From assembly GCF_007713715.1 (NCBI RefSeq), contig NZ_VJWX01000016.1, positions 1 through 34,894 of the forward strand: a stretch of 34,894 nt of DNA, given 5' to 3'. A program made the translations under genes and the position numbers. This document shows, piece by piece, positions 15,716 to 23,920 of the stretch; positions within the stretch are counted from its first letter, which is position 1, and the number at the start of each line of letters is the position of its first letter. Under the pieces are notes generated by a model. That model was not told where the DNA came from. It saw nothing but the letters and a program-made list of their open reading frames with translations, and did not search any database. Origin of the DNA: Amycolatopsis rhizosphaerae (GTDB taxonomy: Bacteria > Actinomycetota > Actinomycetes > Mycobacteriales > Pseudonocardiaceae).

Positions 15716-17238
15716 CGTCCGGGCTGTCCCGCCGTGATCCCGTGCGCGGCCCGGCCCAGCCCCGCGACATCGGAAACCACCTCCACCCGGTCGCAGAACT
15801 GTGCGTAGGCGGGCAGATCGCATCCGCCGAGCCGCCACGAGTACCGCGGTTCCGGGGTGAGCCACAGGGTCCGCCGCACCCGCCGGGTGATCTCCTCGAA
15901 GGCGGCCAGCCCCGGCTCGTTGCCGTTCCCGCGCCCATCGCCCAGCACGATCAGCGTCGAGCGCCGGTTCAGCGCGGTCGCGTGGTCTTCGAGCAGGGAC
16001 CGGAACAGCGCGCCGTAGTCGGAACTGCCGTCCACATCGAGCAGCCCGCCCGCGGGCAGGCCGTCGAACACCAGCCCCAGCGCCCGTTCCAGCGGATGCT
16101 CGGCGAACAGTTCGGTGATCTCGGTGGGCTCGTCCACGAACGCGAAGGAACGCACCCGCCCGAACAGCGACTGCAGGCCGTGCACCACGTGCAGGGTGAA
16201 CCGCGCGGCCGCGCGCACCGACAGCGACACGTCGGCCAGCACCACCAGTCGCGGCCGGTCCTCCGCCCGCAGCGTCGACACCGGGCGGAACGGAATCCCG
16301 TCGTAGCGCATGTTGCGGCGCATGGTGCGGCCCGCGTGCACGCGGCCTCGCACCCCGTCCCGCCGTCGGCTGGTCCTCGCGCCGTCCAGGCCCGCGGCGA
16401 GCCGTCGCAGCGACTCCTCCAGCTCGGCCCGTTCCCGCTCGTCGACCTTCTCCGTGCGTGCCCGCTCCACGACGCGGGACTCGACGGCCGCGTCGGCCAG
16501 TTCGGCCAGGCGGTCCAGGTGCCGCCGCAGCAGTTCCGGCAGGTTCGCGAGCACCCCGGCGAGCTGTCCGGACGAGGGGTTCTCGCCGTCCTCGTCGCCG
16601 TGGTCGTCACCGGCGAGCCAGTCGGCCAGTGCCTGTTCCTGCGCCACGGTCAGTGCCACGTCGAGCCGGTGGCCGGTGGCGGGGGCGAGCCTGCCGGGGA
16701 CCCCGGCGTTGTGCAGCCTGGACGTCTCCAGCCGGACGGTGGGCACCTCGCCACCGGTGCCCCGCCCGTCCTGGGAAAGCACGATTTCGTCGGTCATCGC
16801 GGCCAGGTCGATCTTGTTGGCCTCCTGGTGCAGGTTGAACCGCTGCGCCAGGTCCTGCTGGTCGAAGAAATCGCGGATGTCGCTGGGCTTTCCGTGGCTG
16901 TGCCCCTGTTCCGGGGTCCGCGACGGCTCTTCGGACAGGGTGAACGACTCCAGCTCGCCGGTGTCGCTCAGCTCGTCGTGGGCGTGGCCGTGCCCGTGCC
17001 CGGCTTCGGCCTCGACGACCGGTTCGAGGTCGAAGAAGGCGCCGAACACCTCGTCGAAGATCTCGTTGTCCCGCCGGTCCTTGACCAGCGTCATGCGCAA
17101 CGCCTCCCGCAGCGTCTCCTTCTCCGCCAGCACCCCCGGCTGCGCGGCCGCGCGCATCGCGTCGTGTGCCTCGGACACCGACACGCGCACGCCGAACAGC
17201 CTCAGCAAGCGGACGAAGCGGTGCACCCCGCCTTCCAC
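15712..17238 (-). CDS. CoxE-like VWA-domain protein
   Basis: A protein of 508 residues. The N-terminal helical part (HRFVRLLRLFGVRVSVSEAHDAM) is typical of CoxE-type VWA proteins. A His-rich patch at residues 81-87 (HGHGHAH) follows. The VWA domain at ~328-490 carries the metal-ion-dependent adhesion motif DVSLS (336-340) and GSSDYG downstream. Such proteins pair with MoxR ATPases to insert metals or remodel enzymes. The start is GTG 17238, one base after the moxR stop; GTG 17226 with a better GGAAGG site is a real alternative (504 residues). It overlaps the methyltransferase gene by 4 bases. Likely role: maturation of the alcohol dehydrogenase. Confidence 0.85.
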   Translation of the reverse strand: MEGGVHRFVRLLRLFGVRVSVSEAHDAMRAAAQPGVLAEKETLREALRMTLVKDRRDNEIFDEVFGAFFDLEPVVEAEAGHGHGHAHDELSDTGELESFTLSEEPSRTPEQGHSHGKPSDIRDFFDQQDLAQRFNLHQEANKIDLAAMTDEIVLSQDGRGTGGEVPTVRLETSRLHNAGVPGRLAPATGHRLDVALTVAQEQALADWLAGDDHGDEDGENPSSGQLAGVLANLPELLRRHLDRLAELADAAVESRVVERARTEKVDERERAELEESLRRLAAGLDGARTSRRRDGVRGRVHAGRTMRRNMRYDGIPFRPVSTLRAEDRPRLVVLADVSLSVRAAARFTLHVVHGLQSLFGRVRSFAFVDEPTEITELFAEHPLERALGLVFDGLPAGGLLDVDGSSDYGALFRSLLEDHATALNRRSTLIVLGDGRGNGNEPGLAAFEEITRRVRRTLWLTPEPRYSWRLGGCDLPAYAQFCDRVEVVSDVAGLGRAAHGITAGQPGR

Positions 17239-17239
17239 G

Positions 17240-18346
17240 TCACACCCGCCGTCGCCGGGTGGCCGCGGCGAAGGTGCGGTCACCGCGGCCGGTGCCGGGC
17301 TCCGGGGCGGGTGCGACTGTGTGAGGGTGCTCGCCCTCGTGGCCATGACCGTGGCCGTGCCTGTGTTCATGCCCGTGACCGTGGCCGTGGCCGTGGCCTT
17401 CGGGGAGTTCGGCGGGCGGCTCGCGGTTCGGGTCGAGCAGCTCAGGCAGCACGCCCAGCGCGCGCCCGAGGTCGCGCTCGTACTTGAGCACCACGTTCGC
17501 CGTCTCCGCCAGGATGTCCGCCGACAGCTCGTCCACCCCGAGCACGGCGAGGGTGCGGGCCCAGTCGACGGTCTCGGAGATGCTCGGGTTCTTGCGCAGC
17601 CCCAGCTCCCGCAGCCCGCGCACCACCGACACCAGCTGCCGCGCCGCGGCCTCCGGCAGCCCGGTCCGTTTGGCCCGCAGGATGTCCAGCTCACGCCCGG
17701 CGTCGGGATAGCCGAGGAACAGGTGCAGGCACCGGCGTTTCAGCGCGGCCGAGAGATCACGGGTGTTGTTCGAGGTGAGCACCACGTACGGCGGCACCTT
17801 GGCGGTGTAGGTGCCGATCTCCGGGACCGAGACCTGGAACTCCGCGAGACATTCCAGGAACACCGCCTCCAGCGCCTCGTCCGCCCGGTCCACCTCGTCG
17901 ATGAGCAGGACGGCGGGCTCCTCGCCCCGGATCGCCTCCAGCAGCGGGCGCGGGGCGAGGAAGTGATCGGAGAAGAAGACGCTGTCCTGCGCCTCGATCT
18001 TCTCCACCGCGGAGACCAGATCCGGCGCGTGCGCGGTGATCTCCCCGATCTTCTCCCGCAGCATCTGGATGTAGAGCAGCTGCTTGCCGTAGTCCCACTC
18101 GTACAGCGCCTTGGTTTCGTCCTGTCCTTCGTAGCACTGCAGGCGCAGCAGGCGGCGGCCGGTGGCCGCGGCGAGCGCCTTGGCCAGTTCGGTCTTGCCG
18201 ACGCCCGCCGGGCCCTCCAGCAGCACCGGCTTGTCCAGTTTGGACATCAGGTAGACGGTGGTGGCGAGCCGCCGGTCGGTGAGGTAACCGTGCGCGGAGA
18301 ACCGCTCGGCCACGTCGTCAACGGAAGTGAAGGGTTCTCCGGGCAC
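17240..18346 (-). CDS. MoxR-family AAA+ ATPase with histidine-rich C-terminal tail
   Basis: A protein of 368 residues. Walker A GPAGVGKT is at 45-52, Walker B LLIDEVD at 147-153, sensor 1 at VVLTSNNTRD, and a MoxR-type lid follows. The C-terminus is unusual: residues 317-342 contain 12 histidines in an alternating HGHG pattern, followed by a Pro/basic tail. MoxR proteins act with VWA partners as chaperones for enzyme and metal-centre assembly. The His-rich tail suggests it binds or stores a divalent metal. Start GTG 18346 has GGAGG about 5 nt upstream. It lies 40 bases after the methanol dehydrogenase stop and directly before the VWA gene. Confidence 0.9.
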   Translation of the reverse strand: MPGEPFTSVDDVAERFSAHGYLTDRRLATTVYLMSKLDKPVLLEGPAGVGKTELAKALAAATGRRLLRLQCYEGQDETKALYEWDYGKQLLYIQMLREKIGEITAHAPDLVSAVEKIEAQDSVFFSDHFLAPRPLLEAIRGEEPAVLLIDEVDRADEALEAVFLECLAEFQVSVPEIGTYTAKVPPYVVLTSNNTRDLSAALKRRCLHLFLGYPDAGRELDILRAKRTGLPEAAARQLVSVVRGLRELGLRKNPSISETVDWARTLAVLGVDELSADILAETANVVLKYERDLGRALGVLPELLDPNREPPAELPEGHGHGHGHGHEHRHGHGHGHEGEHPHTVAPAPEPGTGRGDRTFAAATRRRRV

Positions 18347-18386
18347 GATTCCTCCGAAAACTACGGTCAGCCTTGTCGGGCGGGGC

Positions 18387-19679
18387 TCAGGACAGCAGGT
18401 CGTCGAGATCGCCGGTCATGCAGTGCTCGACCACGGGGCGCACCGTGTCGAAGGTGCACTCCTTGGCGTTGCCCGGCGTGCAGGCGTCCCCGAGTACGTG
18501 CCGGGTGATCCGGTCCACATCGGCCGCATCGCCCTTGATGACCTTCGAGTTCTCGTAGTACTTCGTCGGCCCCTGGCCGAGCCGGTTCTTCGAGTAGCTG
18601 TTCTGGTCGACGTCGACGAACCGTTCCGGGATGCCGACGTCCCGCAGCAGGCCGATGGCGGCGCCCAGCGCGGCGTCGGCGGCCTGCACGTCGCTCATGC
18701 CGTGCGTGTCGATGCCCATCGCCTGCGCGATTTCGGCGAACCGCTTGTAGTGCACCGGCATGTTGAACGCCCACACGCGCGGCAGCGCGATCGCGTTGTT
18801 GAGGCCGTGGTGCGTGTCGTAGAAGGCGCTGACCGCGTGCGAGATCGAGTGGATGATGCCGAGGCCGCCGGAGTTGAACGCCTGCGCGGCGATGTACTGC
18901 GCGTACATCATGCCCTCACGGCCGGCGAGGTCCTGGCCGTTCCACACCGCGGTGCGCAGGTGCCGTGCGGTCAGCTTGATCGCGTGCAGCGCGTTGCCCA
19001 GCGACGGCTGGAAGTCCAAACGCGACACGTACGGTTCGGAGGCGTGGGCCAGCACGTCGAACCCGCACTGCGCGGTGTAGTCGATCGGGCAGTCGTAGTA
19101 CAGCGTCGGGTCGTCGATGGCCAGGCTCGCCACCGAGTGGTCGTCGAAGGCCACGTACTTGTGCGGATTGTCCGGATCCGTGGTGGTGTCGGTGATGACG
19201 TAGGCCCAGGAGGTCTCCGAACCAGTGCCCGCGGTGGTGGACACCGCGATGTGCGGCGGGTTCTTCGGGTTCTCGGACTTGTTGAAGCCCTCGAACTCGT
19301 TGACGTTGCGGCCGTCGTGGGCGACCGAGATCCGGGCGCCCTTGCAGGCGTCGTGCGAGGAACCGCCGCCGATCGAGACGAACGAGTCGCACTTGTTCTC
19401 CTGGTACAGCGCGACGGCGTCCATCACGTTGTAGTCCTTGGGATTGGACTCGACCTGGTCGTAGATCACCACTTCGAGCCCGTGGTACTTCATCGACTCG
19501 GCGATCTTGTGCACGATGTCGGTGCCGCGCAGGCCCGAGGTCATGATGAGGGTCCGCGAAAAGCCCAGTTTCTTCGCCTCCGGGCCGATCATCTCGTGTG
19601 CGCCGGGGCCCATCAGCGCGCGGGGGAAGGGGTGGAACTCCTTGATCGGGAAGGGTTTCAGCAGCTCGTCGACCTGCAT
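18387..19679 (-). CDS. mno: NDMA-dependent methanol dehydrogenase (Mno/Mdo type)
   Basis: A protein of 430 residues of the group III alcohol dehydrogenase family. The sequence starts MQVDELLKPFPIKEF and contains SIGGGSSHDACKG (104-107 loop). The expected metal ligands are D208, H212, H277 and H291. The family is known from Amycolatopsis methanolica and mycobacteria: decameric enzymes with tightly bound NADP(H) that need an artificial acceptor (NDMA) in vitro and mycofactocin in vivo to re-oxidise the cofactor. It oxidises methanol and other primary alcohols. ATG 19679 follows a GGAGAGGA site at about 8 nt. It leads the operon mno-moxR-vwa-mftM, consistent with alcohol-induced expression. Confidence 0.9.
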   Translation of the reverse strand: MQVDELLKPFPIKEFHPFPRALMGPGAHEMIGPEAKKLGFSRTLIMTSGLRGTDIVHKIAESMKYHGLEVVIYDQVESNPKDYNVMDAVALYQENKCDSFVSIGGGSSHDACKGARISVAHDGRNVNEFEGFNKSENPKNPPHIAVSTTAGTGSETSWAYVITDTTTDPDNPHKYVAFDDHSVASLAIDDPTLYYDCPIDYTAQCGFDVLAHASEPYVSRLDFQPSLGNALHAIKLTARHLRTAVWNGQDLAGREGMMYAQYIAAQAFNSGGLGIIHSISHAVSAFYDTHHGLNNAIALPRVWAFNMPVHYKRFAEIAQAMGIDTHGMSDVQAADAALGAAIGLLRDVGIPERFVDVDQNSYSKNRLGQGPTKYYENSKVIKGDAADVDRITRHVLGDACTPGNAKECTFDTVRPVVEHCMTGDLDDLLS

Positions 19680-19877
19680 GGCGCTGGTCCTCTCCACGTG
19701 CGTCGATGCACGCGTGTCGAAAAGGGGAGCACGGACCTGGCGAAGGTAGGCGGCCGCGGCGGGCACGCAGAAGCCTTTCCCCGGGATCCCCGTCTTCCGG
19801 CAGGCAAGACCGCACGCGGGGCGTGGGCCCCACCTGCCCGATCGGACGGGTACCGGGCCCCTGCGTCCCCAAAAGGC
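19680..19877 (-). promoter_or_regulatory. Probable control region of the mno operon
   Basis: About 200 bases between the mno start and the terminator of the upstream operon hold no gene. On the minus strand, TACCTT (19748-19743) is a plausible -10, with no good -35 in front of it, as expected for a promoter needing an activator. Several short GC-rich inverted repeats lie upstream (for example GGGGC/GCCCC around 19818-19832). No specific operator can be assigned. Confidence 0.35.
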
Positions 19878-19916
19878 GACCGCCCCCGGTCGTCATGTCG
19901 ACAACCGGGGGCGGTC
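19878..19916 (-). terminator. 13-bp hairpin terminator after the CU044_5270-type gene
   Basis: GACCGCCCCCGGT (19878-19890) and its exact complement (19904-19916) enclose a 13-nt loop. On the minus strand the hairpin follows the stop codon at 19933 by 16 bases and is trailed by a short TTTT. It should end the sigma factor operon before the mno promoter. Confidence 0.75.
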
Positions 19917-19932
19917 CTGGGATTTCCGGGGG

Positions 19933-20856
19933 TTACGGGGTCTGACCCTCGCCGGCGACCACGGTGGAGGCGAGGAGGGCTTCGGACTGGCTCATACCAC
20001 GGCTGATGCTGTCGAGCTTCGTGCCGAGCACCTGGTAGGTGTTCCGGTCGAAGATCAGCATGGCCTTGTCCCCGTCGCTGTTCTCCGTGTGCGCGACCCC
20101 GATGCCCGAACGGCCGGAAGCGTCGGTCGCGTTGTCCACGACCTCGACCCCCGGGATCATGGCCGCCACCCGGTAGAGGCTCGCGCGCACCGCGGGCGGG
20201 GTGGGGCCCATCACCAGTTCGGTGATCTTCTGGTAGGCCCACTGGTCGTCGGTGTAGAGCTTGCGGCCATTCGGTGACAGGATGGCGAGTTCGGCGCGGA
20301 CCTCGCGGTAGATCACGTCCTTCAGCTGCACCGGATCCGTCGGGAGGGTGAGCAGGTTGGCATAGCTCGGCACTGCCAAGGGCGACCCCCCCTTGTCCCC
20401 CAGCTGTTGCGCGAGTGCCGTCGGGCCGAGCACCCGGCGCTCCTCGTGCTTGCCATCGCGGTCGGTGCGGACCAGGCCCTCCGAGCCGTCCACCTTCATC
20501 CAGGTTTCCGTCCGGACCTCGGGCTGCCCGGTGAGGTGGGTGACCTCGCTGGTATAGGTCCATTCCCCGTGCCCGGGCGTGCCGGAGTCGGCCGCGTTGG
20601 CCGCGTTGTTCAGCAGGACGGTGGCCGAAGCCAGCGGGGCTGGACCGCCGGGCAGCAGCCCGACCACCAGCGTCAGCGCGGCGGCGCCCGCCACCAGCGC
20701 ACCGCCGCCGATGGCCAGCCGCGGCAGGCGGCTGCGCCGGGGAGCCGGACCGCCGTTCGCCCTGGTCAGCAGGGCGAACCGGTGGCGGGCGAGCGCGACG
20801 GGATCGGGGTCGTCGACCTGCGGGCGCAGGCGGGTCAGCAGTTCGAGGTCATTCAT
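19933..20856 (-). CDS. CU044_5270-type membrane-anchored protein paired with an ECF sigma factor
   Basis: A protein of 307 residues. A short cytoplasmic N-terminus (MNDLELLTRLRP, then DPDPVALARHR) precedes one membrane helix at about 46-70, with about 235 residues outside the cell. The outer part (from SATVLLNNAANAAD through TPPAVRASLYRVAA to GVEVVDN) matches a family I know as CU044_5270. These are regularly encoded behind ECF sigma factors and are plausibly anti-sigma or signal proteins. No zinc-binding anti-sigma HxxxCxxC motif is visible. AGGAGG lies 6 nt before ATG 20856, and the gene overlaps the sigma factor gene by 8 bases. Confidence 0.75.
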   Translation of the reverse strand: MNDLELLTRLRPQVDDPDPVALARHRFALLTRANGGPAPRRSRLPRLAIGGGALVAGAAALTLVVGLLPGGPAPLASATVLLNNAANAADSGTPGHGEWTYTSEVTHLTGQPEVRTETWMKVDGSEGLVRTDRDGKHEERRVLGPTALAQQLGDKGGSPLAVPSYANLLTLPTDPVQLKDVIYREVRAELAILSPNGRKLYTDDQWAYQKITELVMGPTPPAVRASLYRVAAMIPGVEVVDNATDASGRSGIGVAHTENSDGDKAMLIFDRNTYQVLGTKLDSISRGMSQSEALLASTVVAGEGQTP

Positions 20857-21436
20857 CGAAATCCTCCTGGGGAAGGGCGGCCCGCATCTTGGTGCGGGCG
20901 CGGTGCAGGCGGGAACGGACGGTGCCGACCGGGATGTCCAGTGCCAGTGCCACCTCGTCGTAGGACAGGTTTTCCCAGGCGACGAGCAGCAGGATGTCCC
21001 GCTCCGGGCCTCTCAACCGGGCCAGTGCGTTGCCCAGCGGCTGGGTCGCGGCGCTCACCCTGGCGGTGACCAGCTCGTCGTGGCCCTGCTCGGCCTCGTC
21101 GGTACCGGTCCTGGCCAGCGCACGGAGGCCGCGAGCCTCCGTGCGGCGGTGCCGCTTGAGCAGCCGGGTGGCGATCCCGTAGAGCCAGGGCAGCGCGCTG
21201 CCCTGGCCCAGGTCGAACCGTCGCCGCTGGTCAAAGGCGACCAGCATGGTCTGACCGGTCAGGTCGTCGGCGAGCTGGGCGCCGACGCGGCGGGCCAGGA
21301 ACCGGTGCACGGTGCCCGCATACCGGTCGAAGATGGTCGCGAAGGCCTCGGCGTCGGTCCAGGACCGTTCGACGATGCCCGCGTCGTCCAGCTCGGTGGC
21401 GGGTTCCGGTTCCGCCCGGGCCTGGGTCAACGCCAT
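20849..21436 (-). CDS. ECF-type RNA polymerase sigma factor
   Basis: A protein of 195 residues. Region 2 is at about 33-95 (FATIFDRYAGTVHRFLARRV, then ALPWLYGIATRLL). Region 4 is at about 135-185 (LRGPERDILLLVAWENLSYD, then GTVRSRLHRARTKM). No extra regulatory domain is present, so control probably comes from the membrane protein encoded downstream with an 8-base overlap. ATG 21436 has AAAGG upstream. It lies 39 bases behind trpA on the same strand and may partly share its transcript. The target promoters are unknown. Confidence 0.9.
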   Translation of the reverse strand: MALTQARAEPEPATELDDAGIVERSWTDAEAFATIFDRYAGTVHRFLARRVGAQLADDLTGQTMLVAFDQRRRFDLGQGSALPWLYGIATRLLKRHRRTEARGLRALARTGTDEAEQGHDELVTARVSAATQPLGNALARLRGPERDILLLVAWENLSYDEVALALDIPVGTVRSRLHRARTKMRAALPQEDFDE

Positions 21437-21475
21437 ACCGGACCTTTCATCGGGCCTCCTCGGTGTCGGGTGCTT

Positions 21476-22348
21476 TCACCCTTCTTTGCCCGCAACACCC
21501 TCCCGAGTTCCGGATTTCGGCGAAGAATTTTCGGAATTTTCGGGGCGCCTCCGGACCCCGGCGGCCAGCTCCCGGGCGAGCGCCGCGATCGCGGTGAGCC
21601 CGGCGTCCTCCTCGGGCGCGTCGAGCAGGCGCCGCACGAAGGCCGAGCCGACGATCACTCCGTCGGCGAAGGCGGCGATCTCGGCCGCCTGCGCGCCGTC
21701 CGACACGCCGAGGCCGACGCAGACCGGAAGCCCGGTGACCTCGCGGACCCGGGCGACCAGCCCGGCCGCCGACTCCCCGACCGACTGGCGCATCCCGGTC
21801 ACGCCCAGTGACGAGGCGGCGTAGACGAAGCCCGTGCTCGCCGCCGCCACCCGGGCCAGCCGGGGCCCGGTCGAAGTCGGCGCCACCAGGAAGACCGAAG
21901 CCAATCCGTGCCGCTCGGCCGCCTCCGTCCACTGTGGAGCATGCTGGACCGGCAGGTCGAGCAGCAGACAGCCCGATCCGCCCGCCGCCGCCAGCTCGGC
22001 CGCGAACCGTTCGGGCCCGTACTGGCAGACCGGGTTCCAGTAGGTCATCACCAGTACCGGCGCCGGGGTGGCGCGGGTGAGCCTGGCGACGGTGCCGAGC
22101 ACGTCGGCGGTCCGCACGCCGTTCGCGAGCGCGACCGCGTTCGCGTCCTGGTTGACCGGCCCGTCCAGTACGGGATCGGTGTAGGGCAGGCCCACTTCGA
22201 GGATGTCGCAGCCGCTTTCCGCCATTGTGGTCAGCGCCCGGACCGCGCCGTCCACGGTGGGGAAGCCGGCGGGCAGGTACCCGATCAGCGCCGCCCTTCC
22301 CTCCCGGCGGGCCGCCGCCAGCACGCCTTCGAGCCCCGCCGCGCTCAT
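21476..22348 (-). CDS. trpA: Tryptophan synthase alpha chain
   Basis: A protein of 290 residues. It cleaves indole-3-glycerol phosphate to indole and glyceraldehyde 3-phosphate and passes indole to TrpB. The catalytic pair is conserved as E51 and D62 in [24 protein letters not shown] (loop 6) and the phosphate-binding GVIVGSAFV are present. The last ~20 residues are a poorly conserved polar tail. ATG 22348 overlaps the trpB stop by 4 bases (ATGA), so the subunits are co-translated. Confidence 0.95.
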   Translation of the reverse strand: MSAAGLEGVLAAARREGRAALIGYLPAGFPTVDGAVRALTTMAESGCDILEVGLPYTDPVLDGPVNQDANAVALANGVRTADVLGTVARLTRATPAPVLVMTYWNPVCQYGPERFAAELAAAGGSGCLLLDLPVQHAPQWTEAAERHGLASVFLVAPTSTGPRLARVAAASTGFVYAASSLGVTGMRQSVGESAAGLVARVREVTGLPVCVGLGVSDGAQAAEIAAFADGVIVGSAFVRRLLDAPEEDAGLTAIAALARELAAGVRRRPENSENSSPKSGTREGVAGKEG

Positions 22349-23568
22349 CGCGCGATCCCGAAGTAGCGGGCGGCGGTGTCCATGTCCTTGTCGCCGCGGC
22401 CGGACAGGTTCACCAGCAGGGTCGCCGACGGGCCGAGCTCGCGGCCCAGCGCCAGCGCTCCGGCCAGCGCGTGCGCGGATTCGATGGCGGGGATGATCCC
22501 CTCGGTCCTGGCCAGCAGCCGCAGCGCTTCCATCGCCTCGTCGTCGGTCACCGGCAGGTACTCGGCGCGGCCGGTGTCCTTCAGGTGCGCGTGTTCCGGG
22601 CCGACCCCCGGGTAGTCGAGGCCGGCGGAGATCGAATGGGTTTCGGCCGTCTGGCCGTCCGCGTCCTGCACGAAGTAGGAGCGGGCGCCGTGCAGCACCC
22701 CGGCCCGTCCCCGGGCCAGCGCCGCCGCGTGCCGTCCGGTGCCGAGGCCCTCCCCCGCGGGTTCGCAGCCCACGAGCCGCACGCCGGGGTCACCGAGGAA
22801 CGGGTGGAAGATGCCGATGGAGTTCGAGCCGCCACCCACGCAGGCCACGACCGCATCGGGCAGCGTTCCCGTGCGCTCCAGGAGCTGTTCCCGCGCTTCG
22901 ACGCCGATCACCCGCTGGAAATCGCGCACCAGCGAAGGGAACGGGTGCGGCCCGGCGGCCGTGCCGAACAGGTAGTGCGTGTCCTCCACCGTGGTGACCC
23001 AGTCGCGGAACGCCTCGTTGATGGCGTCCTTCAGCGTCGCGGTGCCGGAACCGACCGCCACCACCTCCGCGCCGAGCAGCCGCATGCGGGCCACGTTCAG
23101 CGCCTGCCGCCGGGTGTCCAACTGTCCCATGTAGACAGTGCAGGACAGGCCGAGGAGGGCGGCGGCGGTGGCCGAGGCGACGCCGTGCTGACCGGCACCG
23201 GTCTCCGCGACGACCCTGGGCTTGCCCATGCGGCGCGCCAGCAGCGCCTGGCCCAGCGCGTTGTTGAGCTTGTGGGATCCGGTGTGGTTGAGATCCTCCC
23301 GTTTCAGGAAGACCCGCGCCCCACCGGCGTGCGTGCCGAAGCGCGTGGCCTCGGTGAGCGCGGTCGGGCGCCCGGCGTAGTCGTGCAGCAGGGTGGCGAG
23401 TTCGGCGGCGAACCCGGGGTCCACTGTGGCCTTCAAGTGGGCCTCGGTGAGCTCTTCGAGCGCCGCGACCAGCGCTTCGGGTACGTACCGGCCGCCGAAC
23501 TCCCCGAAGAAACCGTCGGGTGTGGGGAGGGCATCGGGGTCGTGGGCAGGACGGAATCCGGTGTTCAT
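22345..23568 (-). CDS. trpB: Tryptophan synthase beta chain
   Basis: A protein of 407 residues. PLP-dependent, it joins indole and serine to make tryptophan. The PLP lysine is K100 in GSHKLNN, the catalytic Glu is E122 in AETGAGQHG, and the phosphate loop is VGGGSNSIG. Start ATG 23568 is preferred over ATG 23574 because GGAG lies 7 nt before the former but only 1 nt before the latter. trpC and trpE are not in the window. The ~250-base 5' region has a small ORF and two hairpins, so post-transcriptional control is plausible. Confidence 0.95.
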   Translation of the reverse strand: MNTGFRPAHDPDALPTPDGFFGEFGGRYVPEALVAALEELTEAHLKATVDPGFAAELATLLHDYAGRPTALTEATRFGTHAGGARVFLKREDLNHTGSHKLNNALGQALLARRMGKPRVVAETGAGQHGVASATAAALLGLSCTVYMGQLDTRRQALNVARMRLLGAEVVAVGSGTATLKDAINEAFRDWVTTVEDTHYLFGTAAGPHPFPSLVRDFQRVIGVEAREQLLERTGTLPDAVVACVGGGSNSIGIFHPFLGDPGVRLVGCEPAGEGLGTGRHAAALARGRAGVLHGARSYFVQDADGQTAETHSISAGLDYPGVGPEHAHLKDTGRAEYLPVTDDEAMEALRLLARTEGIIPAIESAHALAGALALGRELGPSATLLVNLSGRGDKDMDTAARYFGIAR

Positions 23569-23592
23569 CGGCATGCTCCAGGGCAGGAGGAA

Positions 23593-23644
23593 ACCACCCG
23601 TGAAAGGGGTGGTGCGGAAGGCCCGGCAGGCGATGCCCGCCGGG
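23593..23644 (-). promoter_or_regulatory. Two hairpins in the trpB leader (candidate attenuator)
   Basis: Hairpin A pairs 23593-23599 with 23607-23613 (7 bp, 7-nt loop). Hairpin B pairs 23622-23631 with 23635-23644 (10 bp with one mismatch, 3-nt loop). In the trpB transcript B comes first and A lies just before the trpB ribosome-binding site. The small upstream ORF stops at 23678, about 35 bases before hairpin B. The layout suits attenuation or translational control, but no run of Trp codons is present. Confidence 0.4.
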
Positions 23645-23677
23645 TTCAGGAAGAGGGGAACCGTGCGTGCGCGGCGG

Positions 23678-23818
23678 TCAGCCGCGCCATCGCCGTCCTC
23701 GTACCTGCCCCGGTTCGCAGCCGATGTGATAGCGAACGCGGCGGCCCTTGATCCGGCGCGCGGGGGCCTGGCAGCCGCAGCGGGTGCGGCCGCGGGCGAA
23801 GCGCGCGTCGGGGGTCAC
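23678..23818 (-). CDS. Small basic Cys-containing protein upstream of trpB (possibly TrpM-like)
   Basis: A 46-residue frame starts [17 protein letters not shown] and contains [19 protein letters not shown]. It is rich in Arg with three cysteines (CxC and a distal C), consistent with a small metal-binding or nucleic-acid-binding protein. No ribosome-binding site precedes GTG 23818, but a TAGCCT hexamer ends 7 bases before it, so it may be translated from a leaderless transcript. Its place directly before trpBA recalls the small trpM gene of Streptomyces, although I cannot confirm homology. One Trp codon lies near its end. Confidence 0.45.
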   Translation of the reverse strand: MTPDARFARGRTRCGCQAPARRIKGRRVRYHIGCEPGQVRGRRWRG

Positions 23819-23831
23819 GGCAAGCAGGCTA
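23818..23831 (-). promoter_or_regulatory. Candidate leaderless promoter -10 for the trpB leader ORF
   Basis: On the minus strand TAGCCT (23831-23826) is followed by 7 bases and GTG (23818), the spacing expected if transcription begins at the start codon. No convincing -35 element is visible. Confidence 0.35.
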
Positions 23832-23920
23832 GCAGTCCTTCGCGCTCATCGGCCATCGCCGTTATCATCACAGGTGTCCTACTCGTTGGCCCGGCGGGAA
23901 CCGTTCGAAGCGGCCGAAGC

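Noticed and set aside
17318-17400. Short tandem repeat or CRISPR-like array (repeated GGCCGTGGCCGTG units)
   Set aside because: The repetition is the coding sequence of the His/Gly tail of the MoxR ATPase.
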